DNA of 64,000 nucleotides from Diplonema japonicum (GCA_964019335.1 OZ025740.1:287501-351500); one strand, 5' to 3'; positions 17,336-27,578 are shown, counted from the first letter of the stretch. Program-made: numbers and translations. The notes: generated from the sequence alone by a model not told the origin.

Positions 17336-18879
17336 AAACAAGTCAAAAGAATCGACTGTAAAATTCTGTAAAAAGCTATTTAAGGCTTTCTTGACGCGGT
17401 TCGTACGTGCCCCAGGGCTGGGGGACTTCTTTTTTGACCCCGGGAGGGGTTTCTGGGGGGTATCCCCGGCAAGGTGGTAGTCTTTGAAGCACGGAGTCAC
17501 GCAAAGTTGTACCAAGCAGGCTGAACACTGGAACTGGGGTCATTTCGACTTGCCATGCTTGCACCACACGTTGCGCTATTTTTTCGGGGAAATGGTCCCA
17601 GAAGGTACTGTCGCGGCGCATTGGGGTCTCAGGGGGTATTGGGGCAGCCTGCTCTGTAGTTCACTTTAGCTGTTGTTTAGACTGCCTCCCTAGTAGCCCT
17701 TCGATGACTGCCTCTTTGAAAGGCGTGAATCCACTGTCGTTCGTACTCAGGGTGTTGGAGGGCGATGCTTCTTTCAAACAAGGCAGGCATTCGCCAGAGA
17801 TTTATCTAACAAGTTCGAAAATACTTTCAGGGGCCACTTCGAAGTCATAAGGGTGTGTTTATGGCGTTTTGTCACAGCATCACCCAGCGTCGGTTCCGCC
17901 CATTGCGGTGTTGTAAATGTGCACTTGGTGGGGAGCGGGATGTCCTTTCCGGCTTTCATTCTCTTTTGGCCGACACGTCAAATTTGACTTCACCGGAACA
18001 TCCAACGTCGACAGAAAGCGCACAGGCTTGATGTCATGCCACGTTGTGGTGCAAAGGATGCTCACGTGCTGGTGGAACTGGGTGTCCCCACAGGATGCGC
18101 GTCCTTGGGCTTGCGGCCTCGCTTCTTTGGGGCATCCGTGAGGCCTTTGCGATAGGTAGAAGTCAGCACGCTTGTTTGTTTCGCTGTGGAAACACAGATA
18201 TCCCAAAATAGTCAAAAAGCGGTCTCTTGACATGACGGTGGCGTACCCAGGGGTGTAGTTGAGAGACGTGGAGCCTGTGCGCCAGTAGTCAGAATAATCT
18301 GGCTTGATATCCAAGTCCATCGACAAAAGGACACCTAGGAAGGTATGCAAAGAAGCAGCATCGAGATCCAGAGAAACACCTTTTTTAGCCGCATTTGCCA
18401 CATTGTTCGAAGCTATGACCCGAATAACGTTTGGGACGAGCATTTGGGAGAATATATGGAATGGCGTTGAGCCTCTGATGTCAAAACAGGGTCCACAAGG
18501 ATTCCGATCTTCACGAAAGCGGATGCCTTCCAACTGCTCCGGCTTTGCCGTCCAATCACCCTGCTGTGAATTCGTATCGGAATCACTGTCTGTATCAAAT
18601 TGCATAATAGGGATGAGCCATCAGTGCTACCATCACTCATAATGTCCTCTTCCGGCCTCCTTCTGGGCGCCCTTTTTTGAAGTGATTTTAAGGGTAAATT
18701 TGGTCTGGCGTTTTTTTCTTCTTTTTTCTTGTTGAGTTAGGGCAGCATTTAGTTTATATTTTTCATATTTTCCACGCAGGACCCCGGCTGCAAGAAGTGG
18801 CTGGGCCGTATTGCATTGAAAGCCCTTTGTGCAAGATTTTTTTTAAATCGTCTCTATAAAGACGCTCGTTGGTAGATGG
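17336..18879 (-). mobile_element. PiggyBac-type transposon relic, copy B (3' end lost)
   Basis: Reverse-oriented relative of copy A. The 5' terminus CGTTGGTAGATGG (18,867-18,879, inverse of CCATCTACCAACG) is followed by TTAA at 18,880-18,883. Sub-terminal sequence to 18,770 matches copy A's left end. It lacks the nested TAA element present in copy A, which confirms the empty site. Homology to copy A stops at 17,336 (7,676 in A), about 200 bp before the expected terminus, so the other end is deleted. Confidence 0.82.
17345..18640 (-). pseudogene. PiggyBac transposase relic (copy B)
   Basis: 241 codons are open at 18,605-17,880 (QFDTDSDSDTNSQQGDW.., SLDLDAASLHTFLGVLLSMD.., YWRTGSTSLNYTPGY.., VHIYNTAMGGTDAG-stop). 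The rest continues in other frames to the cysteine cluster near 17,515-17,470 (LVQLCVTPCFKDYH). It has the same central deletion and the same frameshift at GGTDAG as copy A, but lacks copy A's early TAG. Confidence 0.83.
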
Positions 18880-18981
18880 TTAAGAAACTAAAAAAACATG
18901 AAAACATGAAAAACATCATCGCACATCTACTGGAAAGCAGAGCTTCAACACATCAGAAAAAGACAAGGAAAAGGTACTTCC

Positions 18982-20736
18982 TCACATCAGAACAGAAGGA
19001 GAAACACCCATGGAGATGGCCTCCCTCAGAGACTCAATAGCTAACCGAACAGATTGTGGTGCTTCCACCCCTACCTTCTCCTGTGCATCAAGGATCTCAA
19101 CCGCCTCATCCCCTTCCCCCATCAAGTACTTCAAACAAGCTGTATTGTAAGGACCCCACACATCATCAGACACATGGTACAGCCACTCACCTTCATGGTT
19201 GCCTTTAGCTGCTTGAAGAGAACTTTCAGTCACCTCGAACACACGAAGTGGTGCCTCCCTGCCCCTCACAGCAACATCGACAGGGAGAAGCCTCATGTCG
19301 TACAAGAACGCCAGCTCCCTCTGAACAGAGCCATCACAGGTCACCTTGTGCCCCTCGTGCCGACCGAACCTCTCCAGCAGCGACGCCGTCACAGCCACCT
19401 GACCCATGATCGCGAACACCTTCAGCTCATTGTTCCCAACAGGGCCACAGTGTGCACTCCCGCTGCACAGACCAGAAGACACAGCCAGCCCTTTGTTGTG
19501 TTTTCCCATCTCCATGAGGGAGTCAGCCGCCTTCCGAGCATGACCCACACACCGCTTCGCAGCATTGAACGAGGAGTGAACATGGTCCCCAACAACGACA
19601 CCCACAACACCACCGTGTTTCCTGACTGAGAGCAGGACGGCTGTCATGAAACTGTCGTAAGTGTGACACACAAAGATGGAAAGATTGTCCTCCAATGCCT
19701 TCTGCGACCCAAGCATGTTTGTCACAGTGCTTGTCACCACCAGCTTCTTGTAATTCTCAATCACTGATAACTCACATTTATCGACGCTGCTTGAGTGAAG
19801 AGTCTCGTTGCTCATCTGCCTGATGTGCACCCTCCCGTCGCTGTCGGTGCTGGAATGAGAAAGACTGCCACCACAATCATCACTATCATCACTGCCACTG
19901 AAATCCTCACGGAACCTCTCAAAACAGGACTGAGGGAGGTAAGGACGGTAGGTGTGGAGGTTTGCAAGGATGCTGTCGAACGCTGCCTGCAAGGGGGGAG
20001 GGAGGGGGGAGTCGGTGAGGGCTGTCTCCGCTCCCTCCAAGTCGAAGCGGGAAAGACACTCTGCAATCCACTCAGAGGCGGTGATCACGTTCTGCATGGA
20101 CTTCCGTTCCTTTTGAAGTCCAGAAGCAAAGCCACGTGTGAAGTAGAAGTCGAGGAGGAATATTCCAAACGGAACAGTAAATGTTTGTAAAGCCTTTGTT
20201 GAGTTCTTGGGGCATGGCAGTGTGTCGCAGCCACACATCTCCTCTCTCCTCTCCTCCTGGCTTGGGAGGAGCCGGTAGTCGACGTCGAAGAGGCCGAAGC
20301 GGAGCCACGATTCGATGGATGATATGATGAGCCAGATGCTGACCATTGCGATGAGGTTCCTGTTGACACGGACAGGGAGGTCGCACACCAAGGCAATGTC
20401 CACTAAAACTACGAAAGTAGGCCACACACGATCCTCCAACCACACCATTAAACGCCAGTCCCGGTGGATAAGCGACAACCCTGCCAAGTACAGCATCATC
20501 TCCACTGTTTCATTTCTTATCTTCCTTTCGACAAGCAGCTGCACAAGCAAGATCACCAACGCCAAGTATCCCACTTCTCGAGATAAATAATCTGCGTAGT
20601 TCTGAGCAGGTGAAATGATAATTTCAAAAAGACAGATGACGGCTCCCAGGTAGCTTATTGTGAGAAGCATCTTCTTCCTGAACACAGTCGGCTGATCGTC
20701 ATCAGGTAGCAACACCCTTCTAAAGAAACACGACAT
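18982..20736 (-). CDS. Six-TM protein with degenerate class III cyclase-like domain (tandem copy 2)
   Basis: Paralogue of 14,399-16,153, the same length (584 aa from Met at 20,736), offset by exactly 4,583 bp. The C-terminal ~395 residues, with the whole cyclase-like domain (GDHVHSSFN, and no FADI Asp), are identical to copy 1. Divergence is clustered in the first two TM segments (MLLTISYLGAVICLFEIIIS against LLLTIGYLGIFAFLVAFLVS), around NSTKALQTFTVPFG, and in scattered single residues. Both copies are intact. The pattern points to recent homogenisation of the 3' part, or to selection for diversity in the membrane part. Confidence 0.72.
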   Translation of the reverse strand: MSCFFRRVLLPDDDQPTVFRKKMLLTISYLGAVICLFEIIISPAQNYADYLSREVGYLALVILLVQLLVERKIRNETVEMMLYLAGLSLIHRDWRLMVWLEDRVWPTFVVLVDIALVCDLPVRVNRNLIAMVSIWLIISSIESWLRFGLFDVDYRLLPSQEERREEMCGCDTLPCPKNSTKALQTFTVPFGIFLLDFYFTRGFASGLQKERKSMQNVITASEWIAECLSRFDLEGAETALTDSPLPPPLQAAFDSILANLHTYRPYLPQSCFERFREDFSGSDDSDDCGGSLSHSSTDSDGRVHIRQMSNETLHSSSVDKCELSVIENYKKLVVTSTVTNMLGSQKALEDNLSIFVCHTYDSFMTAVLLSVRKHGGVVGVVVGDHVHSSFNAAKRCVGHARKAADSLMEMGKHNKGLAVSSGLCSGSAHCGPVGNNELKVFAIMGQVAVTASLLERFGRHEGHKVTCDGSVQRELAFLYDMRLLPVDVAVRGREAPLRVFEVTESSLQAAKGNHEGEWLYHVSDDVWGPYNTACLKYLMGEGDEAVEILDAQEKVGVEAPQSVRLAIESLREAISMGVSPSVLM

Positions 20737-20989
20737 GCTCAGCCCCTTGTTTTTGTTGTTCTCTGTGAAAACATTGCATTCAATTTGTACCTTTCTGTAA
20801 TGAAAGACAAACATGGAAACACATATCGCGCCGCACAATCTACTGGAAAGCAGAGCTTTAACTCATCGAAACAACACAAACAATGGAATGTAGTGACGAG
20901 AAGAGTGAAAATATGCCCTGGGAGAGCGATATTACGCAGGTTACGTATAAGAAGTGACAGGGCACAGGGGGGGCAGAAATCACCCTTTT

Positions 20990-22483
20990 CCCACATGAGT
21001 GCATCAAGGGTTTCCAAGCTGTTCATCTCAATGGGGTTTGTGAAATCTCTTTGCACCGTTTGCAAGTACCACAACCCCGACTTTGACTTCACTGTGGACG
21101 ATATCTATCAGTTTGTGGCCTTGTGGGTGCTCATGGACATCATCCGCAAGGCTGGCATAAAAGATTACTGGCCGACCATTTGTGCCCTCGCCACACCTTT
21201 TTTTGGCAAGTGTAATGAAACGTTACTGCTTTTTGCGCTTACAGCGGTCGTTGCATTTTGGAGGGGTGAAGAGACAGACAGGTTGCAAAAAATAAGATTC
21301 TTGCTCCCCTACCTGTCTGCAACACTATTCCCCCGGAGAATCGATCATTGATGAGAGTATGATCAAGTCACACGGTAGGCATCGCTTCAAAGTATTCCAG
21401 CCTGCAAAGAGGACAGGTGAGGCTGTGCACCGGGCAGGATCTGACACAGGGTCGTGTTCAACTTGTCGATCTACTGTCCGCAGTGCTAATACCATTGTAA
21501 AAGCGTGAAAAAGCAATCAAACACAGCACTGTGGACCCCGATGTGAGGTATCTCAGCACTTGGCATATTACCTTCCCATTTGGTGAAGGATCGAGGTCAT
21601 TTTAGGGGGGTGCTGGTGTTTGGGAGCCCTGACTCGCGTGCAGGATTGGCGTACCACGTGATCACTGCAGAAGCACCAATGCTTATGATGCCAAAAAAGG
21701 ACAACATGGCGACCAGAATGTCTCGGCGGCGGAGCTCTGCTTCGAGCTTCTTGTCCTGCAGCTCGAGCGCGACAATGAAAGCTCTTACAACGTTCTCCCG
21801 TATCTCCTGCGGTGCCTTCAATGGCGTCTTGCTTGACATGAAGTGAACGTCGTGCTCAGTCTGAAAGCGCACCCCACGTGACTTGTCGATGCCACTATTC
21901 GTGTCCACCTGGTGGATGGCTCGGCATCGGTAGCGTTCCCCTTGTACCCCGGCATCGATAACTTCTATACTGGCGTTACCCTTGTACAACAGATGTGGGA
22001 ATCGGGTTTGTGGTGGAAACAATCCGAGGAAAGTCCAGTCAATGGTGGTAACAATCCGAAGAAAACCGCCAGAATGTACCTAATCTTGCCCCAGTGAAGA
22101 AGCAAGTAGGCCCAGGCAGGCCCAAAAACGGGTTTGCGATGAGCGACAACAGCTTTTCGACTGTTATGCGCCAGTCCGGAAACAACCGCCCAGCAAGCAC
22201 CCGTTCTGAAATGGGGACCGAGGGGCCCAGGGAAGATGCCAGGCGCGACTTCACCAAAGGTCACTGGTCCAAAAAACTGGATGCAGCAAGACAATGGACA
22301 CACCACGTGCGTGTTTTGGGGGTCCGGGTGCAAACTATCTTCATCTGCAAGGCTTGTAACGTGCATCTGTGCCCAGCTTGCTTTGCGGACTATCACGAAC
22401 CAGTGGTTTACCCACCCCAATCTACCCCCTCTGGAGGCCCGGCCACACCGAAGAAACGCCTAAGGTACCTGAAATGGTTTTAA
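20990..22483 (+). pseudogene. PiggyBac-type transposase relic (copy D), split by a foreign segment
   Basis: The N-terminal part at 20,990-21,350 has DFDFTVDDIYQFVALWVLMD and AGIKDYWPT. At 21,347-21,420 there is DESMIKSHGRHRFKVFQPAK, the first catalytic Asp region of PGBD transposases, now with stops. The C-terminal part at 22,094-22,483 (GRPKNGF.., IFICKACNVHLCPACFADYHE) is the cysteine-rich tail. The central catalytic sequence is missing; 21,597-22,022 holds a minus-strand receptor fragment instead. No TTAA-flanked ends were found. It is a different family from copies A/B. Confidence 0.72.
21597..22022 (-). pseudogene. Receptor fragment (extracellular end plus TM2) inside a PiggyBac relic
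   Basis: 141 codons. The C-terminal half, ENVVRAFIVALELQDKK then RRRDILVAMLSFFGIISIGASAVITWY, has the layout of the membrane-proximal helix and TM2 of the receptor at 1-1792 (NTSIEIQAKLQTRYERTLSD..LIVSLVTCGLIAVLI..). The HAMP and catalytic parts are absent. It lies between the N- and C-terminal parts of transposase copy D, on the other strand. It reads as an exon-sized fragment of a sensor-receptor gene; whether it was captured or inserted is inference. Confidence 0.5.
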
Positions 22484-23073
22484 GTACCAGCGTCTCCAAA
22501 CACATACCCTTCTCCCCAGGTCGTCATCTGAGCCAAGTCCCAAAAGCAAAACCCCCCCTAGCACCCCGAGGCCCAAGCGAAAAAAGTAAGGAAGTGTCTA
22601 ACCTATGGGTGGGTTTTACAATAAATTTCACTTCAATTCCTTATTCTATTCACTTCCCAGGGCCTTTGAGGGGCGTCTGGGGGTGTTTTTTGTCCCTCCT
22701 GGGTGATGTATTTTCTTTTACACAAGCGTCGTTCTATGGTTGCATGCTCGAGGATGTTTTAATTTTAGAAAATAAAAAAGCCGATGGTGACCTTTTTTTT
22801 TGCCCAAAAACCCCCATCCTTTAATGTTTAATGGTTAAAACAAAAAACAAAAGCAAAAACAAAAGGAAATAAACTTTTTTCGACACCACACACCCCATTT
22901 AGTGTCTTTGCAAATGAGGAAATATAAATGAAGAAGGTAAAAATAGAGACACGGCAAGAAGCTACCTGTCTGATGTCTTGGCGCGGACATCCCATACAGC
23001 TCAAAAGCCCCTTCAGCTAAAACAGAAAGTAAAGCTAAACAAGACAAAGCTGCCGCTTTTTTATTTATTTTTT
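22484..23073. other. No gene seen; 3' flank of PiggyBac copy D and of the LRR gene
   Basis: Proline-rich translations up to about 22,600 may be the end of the transposase relic. The rest is A/T-rich and ends in the T-rich 3' flank of the LRR gene at 23,074. No termini or domains were recognised. Confidence 0.45.
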
Positions 23074-24264
23074 TTAATTACTGTATACCACACATGGTCC
23101 CGCTGGTATGCGAAGCTTTAAGAGGCTAAAATTGTCAGTACCTCTTCTTAAAACTATGGTTTCTAGTTTGTCGCACCCATTCAGGAAGCGACAAGCAACA
23201 GAAAAAAGTTTGGCCATCGAACTCAAGTCGATGGTTTCTAGCTTTTTGCACCCTGACAAGAAGTGAGAACCAATAGAATAAAGATTGGTCATCGCATTCA
23301 AGTCGATGGTTTCTAGGTTTTCGCACCCTGACAAGAAGTAATGACCAATAGAATAAAGTTTGGTCATTGAACTCAAGTCGATGTTTTCTAGTTTGTCGCA
23401 CCCTGACAAGAAGAAAGAACCAATAGAATAAAGATTAGTCATCGCATTCAAGTCGATGGTTTCTAGATTTTTGCACCTTGACAAGAAGCTATGACCAATG
23501 GAATAAATATTGGTCATTGAGCTCAAGTCGATGGTTTTTAGTTCTGTGCAACATGACAAGAAGTCATCACCAATGGAAGAAAGATTGGTCAGCGCATTCA
23601 AGTCGATGGTTACTAGTTTGTCGCACCATGACAAGAAGTCATCACCAACGGAAGAAAGATCGGTCATCGCATTCACGGAGATGGTTTCAAGTTTTCTGCA
23701 TTTTGTCAAAAACTTACCACCAATGGTGGAAACATTGGGGAGGATGAGATCAACAGACGTCAGGTGGTCGCACTCTTCAAGAAACTTATTGTCTATTCTT
23801 GTAACACAGCCTGTGGAGTCGGTGACAATGAGGAACCGAAGTCCAGAAGGAAGGTCACTGCTGCTCATGGACAAGACTTCGACAGCTGGAGAGTACCCCA
23901 CCTCCACCACCAGAACCAGCTCAGGGTCAGCTGACACAAGACCCTCAAGCTCAGAAACCACTTCTGAGTTCTTGTCCTTCAGCTCTTCCAGACGGACTGT
24001 TCTCCTCTTGTTCACCTCCACATGGACCACGGAGCCCTCCACAAACCCAAGTGAATGAACCTCTTCACCACCATTCCTGTCCAGGACCTCTCCCTCCCAA
24101 ACCAGTTTGAACTTGCCTTCGAGTAAACTAGCAGCACACCCAGCCTTCTTGTACAGGCTCCCCACCGTCTCCTTCCCTGACACTTCCACATCGTGAGTCC
24201 CGCCTCCCGTCTTCACGAACACTGTCATATCGTTCACCCCTTCATCTGATCTCTTCCCATTCAT
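23074..24264 (-). CDS. Ubiquitin-like/LRR protein, copy 2 (intact, longest)
   Basis: Start at 24,264 (MNGKRSDEGVNDMTVF), the start shared by the family; upstream codons are C-run translation. The product is 396 aa. Residues about 13-82 form a ubiquitin-like fold (MTVFVKTGG.., FKLVWEGEVLDRN, VEGSVVHVEVN, lined up with MQIFVKT, LIFAGKQLEDG and LHLVLR of ubiquitin). The module lacks a terminal Gly-Gly, so it is not a conjugatable tag. A conserved linker follows. Then come seven near-perfect 25-residue LRRs of BspA/LRR_5 type (consensus LETIDLNAMTNLYSIGSxFL then SGCxK), alternating LNAM and LSSM forms. The C-cap is LETIVLRRG.. There is no signal peptide, so it is probably cytosolic. Likely a protein-recognition scaffold; partner unknown. 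Confidence 0.85.
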   Translation of the reverse strand: MNGKRSDEGVNDMTVFVKTGGGTHDVEVSGKETVGSLYKKAGCAASLLEGKFKLVWEGEVLDRNGGEEVHSLGFVEGSVVHVEVNKRRTVRLEELKDKNSEVVSELEGLVSADPELVLVVEVGYSPAVEVLSMSSSDLPSGLRFLIVTDSTGCVTRIDNKFLEECDHLTSVDLILPNVSTIGGKFLTKCRKLETISVNAMTDLSSVGDDFLSWCDKLVTIDLNALTNLSSIGDDFLSCCTELKTIDLSSMTNIYSIGHSFLSRCKNLETIDLNAMTNLYSIGSFFLSGCDKLENIDLSSMTKLYSIGHYFLSGCENLETIDLNAMTNLYSIGSHFLSGCKKLETIDLSSMAKLFSVACRFLNGCDKLETIVLRRGTDNFSLLKLRIPAGPCVVYSN

Positions 24265-24846
24265 GTTCTTTTTCTTTTCGTTCTCCCCCCCCCCCCCCCA
24301 AGCCCTTTTTTTTGCTTTGGTTTTTAGTTTCCCTGTGCTTGTCTTTTGCACTGCAGCCGAGTAGCTTCTCCTACTAAAAAATAAATGGGTGTTGGAAAGT
24401 TCTTTTTTTCGGGGGGGGATCGGGAATAGATAAGGCTGCTCACAAACTGCTTTTGTAAATGTCTTCTTTTTTTTTCCCCCCCTCTTTTTATGGCACTCTT
24501 CTTATCCTTACACTAATCTCGACAATTGACCACATGTCATGCCCTCCATTGCATTTCCCATAAGGGCAAATGGAGGAAACATAAAAGATGAAAGCGTAGA
24601 AAGACTTTCTTTTGTACAAAATATATCTTTTTTTTTTTTTTTTTATTTCTGTGTTCTTCCTCCCGGTGGGCACCTTAGCTACTGCTAAAATGTCAGTGCC
24701 TCCTTTTTTAAAATGAGGCATTTTTCCTCTTTTTTTTTTACCCAAACCTCCACCTTTTAATGGTTTTAAAACAAAGGGGCGACGTGTGACATCAGGCCAT
24801 CTGATTTTCATTTAGCTATTTTCTTTTTTTTTTTTTTTCTTTTTTC
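24265..24846. other. Intergenic between two LRR copies
   Basis: No gene seen. It holds a C-run, T-runs and an A/T-rich 5' flank. TCGGGAATAGATAAGG at 24,419 also occurs at 10,390 in the kinase 5' flank, so a short repeat may be shared between promoter regions. Confidence 0.45.
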
Positions 24847-25959
24847 TTAATTACCGTATACTACACATGGTCCCGCTGGTATGCGAAGCTTTAAGAGGCT
24901 AAAATTATCGGTGCCTCTTCTTAAAACTATGGTTTCTAGTTTGTCGCACCCATTCAGGAAGTGAGAACCAATAGAAAAAAGTTTGGCCATCGAACTCAAG
25001 TCGATGGTTTCTAGTTTTTCGCACCCTGACAAGAAGTCATGACCAATAGAATAAAGACTGCTCATCGCATTCAAGTCGATGGTTTCTAGGTTTTCGCACT
25101 TTTCCAAGAAGTGAGAACCAATAGAATAAAGTTTGGTCATTGAACTCAAGTCGATGGTTGCTAGATTTTTGCACTCTGACAAGAAGAAAGAACCAATGGA
25201 ATAAAGATTGGTCATCGAGCACAAGTTGGTGGTTTTTAGTTCTGTGCACCTAAACAAGAAGGAAGAACCAATGGAAGAAAGATTGGTCATCGAACTCAAG
25301 TCGATGGTTTCTAGTTTGTCGCACCATGACAAGAAGTCATCACCAACGGAAGAAAGATCGGTCATCGCATTCACGGAGATGGTTTCAAGTTTTCTGCATT
25401 TTGTTAAAAACTTACCACCAATGGTGGAAACATTGGGGAGGATGAGATCAACAGACGTCAGGTGGTCGCATTTCTGAAGAAAGTTTTCGTTTATTCTTGT
25501 AACACAGCCTGTGGAGTCGGTGACAACGAGGAACCGAAGTCCAGAAGGAAGGTCACTGCTGCTCATGGACAAGACTTCGACAGCTGGAGAGTACCCCACC
25601 TCCACCACCAGAACCAGCTCAGGGTCAGCTGACACAAGACCCTCAAGCTCAGAAACCACTTCTGAGTTCTTGTCCTTCAGCTCTTCCAGACGGACTGTTC
25701 TCCTATTCACCTCCACATGGACCACGGAGCCCTCCACGAGCCCAAGTTCTTGAATCTCTTCACCACCGTTCCTGTCCAGGACCTCTCCCTCCCAAATCAG
25801 TTTGAACCTCCCTTCGAGTAAACCAGCAGCACACCCCGCCTTCTTGTACAGGCTCCCCACCGTCTCCTTCCCTGACACTTCCACATCGTGAGCCTCGCCT
25901 CCCGTCTTCACGAACACTGTCATATCGTTCACCCCTTCATCTGATCTCTTCCCATTCAT
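24847..25959 (-). CDS. Ubiquitin-like/LRR protein, copy 3 (intact)
   Basis: 370 aa from MNGKRSDEGVNDMTVF. Same ubiquitin-like module (VKTGGEAHDVEVSGKETVGS) and linker as copy 2, with six 25-residue LRRs and the cap LETIVLRRGTDNFSLLKLRI shared almost exactly with copy 2. The first LRR (LETISVNAMTDLSSVGDDFL) and the last two match copy 2. The internal ones differ (TNLCSM, MSSLYSIG), as expected if cassettes were gained, lost or converted. One odd residue set, EIQELGLVEG, replaces EVHSLGLVEG. It is head-to-tail with copy 2, and both are on the minus strand. Confidence 0.85.
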   Translation of the reverse strand: MNGKRSDEGVNDMTVFVKTGGEAHDVEVSGKETVGSLYKKAGCAAGLLEGRFKLIWEGEVLDRNGGEEIQELGLVEGSVVHVEVNRRTVRLEELKDKNSEVVSELEGLVSADPELVLVVEVGYSPAVEVLSMSSSDLPSGLRFLVVTDSTGCVTRINENFLQKCDHLTSVDLILPNVSTIGGKFLTKCRKLETISVNAMTDLSSVGDDFLSWCDKLETIDLSSMTNLSSIGSSFLFRCTELKTTNLCSMTNLYSIGSFFLSECKNLATIDLSSMTKLYSIGSHFLEKCENLETIDLNAMSSLYSIGHDFLSGCEKLETIDLSSMAKLFSIGSHFLNGCDKLETIVLRRGTDNFSLLKLRIPAGPCVVYGN

Positions 25960-26035
25960 GTTCTTTTATCCTTGTTCTTTCCCCCCCCCCCCCCCCACAC
26001 CCTTTTTGCTTTCTTTATTTCCCCTGTGTGTGTGC

Positions 26036-26069
<34 letters not shown>

Positions 26070-26717
26070 CTGCAGGGGTGCAACATAAAAGAGAAAAAAG
26101 GGAAAAGAAAAGAACATAAAAATAAAAAGATGAAGGAGGCTGTGTGTTGGTGCCCCACTACTTCATTACATGGGGCGGTGCATCTCGAAAGAAAAGAATC
26201 AATCTTTTACGCCGCGGTCAACCACCACAGTCGGCTCCAAATGTTCCCGCCTTTAGGTGGGGGTGGGGGAAACGAGCAAGAAAATGACGGGGGAGTTGAA
26301 GAAAAAAAAGAGAGAAGCGTTCCCATTTGCCATGCATACACGAAGGCTGCTCAGCAGACAAATGTCACTTGTAGGTGTTTGTTTTTAGGTGAAACAAGCA
26401 CCTACTATGGGCAAGATCAACCAGGCTACTTGTCACTTTAACCGCCGATGGTTTACCGAGGTACCCCATATGAGATATGTGACAAAACCCATGAGGTGCC
26501 AATGCGCCCCTTATCGCGGAGAAAAAAAAAAAGAAGAAAAAAGAGGAAGAAGAGTGAGGGATATAACAAAACCCCCACCTGACAAATGTATCACAAGAGG
26601 GAGGAAGGTATTAAAAAAAATAAATAAAAATAAAAAAAGAGGAGAGGGTGGGGCGATTTAATTCTGTTTTTTTTTCTTTTTGTTTTTCTTCCTTTTTTTT
26701 ATTTTCTTTTCTTTCTA

Positions 26718-26748
<31 letters not shown>

Positions 26749-26871
26749 CCAGAGAGAAAAAAAGGAGAAAAAACAAGAATCTATCTATAGAAAGATCCAC
26801 ACCCACCCTCCCCAAAGAAAAAGACTGGAAAAAAAAAAAAGAAAGAATGGGCCGAAGGAACGAGGGTCCTT

Positions 26872-26914
<43 letters not shown>

Positions 26915-26959
26915 CCCTGTTCTTTTTCTTTTTTTTTTTCCATGTCTGTAGAAATAAAA
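25960..26959. other. No gene seen; homopolymer-rich
   Basis: Contains C- and T-runs (about 25,980 and 26,038-26,070), a roughly 37-nt A-run near 26,875-26,913 and purine-rich sequence. The stretch 26,120-26,480 has mixed composition with no recognised domain, RNA or terminus. Confidence 0.5.
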
Positions 26960-27560
26960 TAAATAAATGCCCGAGCCGCAAGAAAAAAAAAAGTTGGGTC
27001 TCTTAAGGGAAGTGGGTTAGAGGTTTCGCACTGACTGCGATTTACGGCAAACAATCTTGCCTGTGAAACTCTTTCATTTTTCGGATAATCTTCGGGGGAA
27101 CGAAGACAGGTAACGCAAAGTGGCCTGGTGAAGCTCCTTCAAACCAGTCCGAAAAACGGCAGTCGTTTCTTTCCGTAAACAAAAAAAAAAGAAAAAGAAA
27201 AAAAAGGGGGGAAGTGAGAGTTTGGCTTTTTTTTAGCATTTTGTTTGTGCATCACACGAATAAAAAAAAGAAATATTGCATGCTAATCACTTTTTTTTTT
27301 TTTTTTTTTTCTTTTTTAGCAAATAACAATGGGACCCACCAAAAATAGGGGTAGGTTGCGCCGCTTGCAGAAGATCGCCGTTGTAAAGTTTTTTGAAGTA
27401 GCAAGCAAGCCTGGCACCCACTTTTTTTTTTTTATCCCAAGAAAACCGAGTACAGCACTTGTTAAAAAAAGAAGGTGGCGGTTGATGATGTTGTTGATTG
27501 TGAACAGTAGAGGGATAAGCCCAACAATGCTACACCCACTACTACAAAAAAGAAGAAAAA
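26960..27560. repeat. Left copy of a direct repeat flanking the ABCC gene
   Basis: CCCGAGCCGCAAGAA, GTTGGGTCTCTTAA, GGGAAGTGGGTTAGAGG, CTTGCCTGTGAAACTC and GGATAATCTTCG (26,970-27,180), then GATTGTGAACAGTAGAGGG and ATAAGCCCAACAATG (27,495-27,540), recur in the same order and orientation at 31,780-32,230 on the far side of the transporter. The two copies differ by indels in the homopolymers and a roughly 130-bp length difference. Confidence 0.75.
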
Positions 27561-27578
27561 AATTTTAAAAAAAAAGGA

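Noticed and set aside
15212-20190. Long plus-strand frames opposite the cyclase-like genes (for example 14,471-15,046)
   Set aside because: They appear identically in both paralogues as antisense shadows, with no domain of their own.
24265-24351. Upstream Met for LRR copy 2
   Set aside because: The extra residues come from a C-run. All copies share MNG(K)xSDEG as the first conserved Met.
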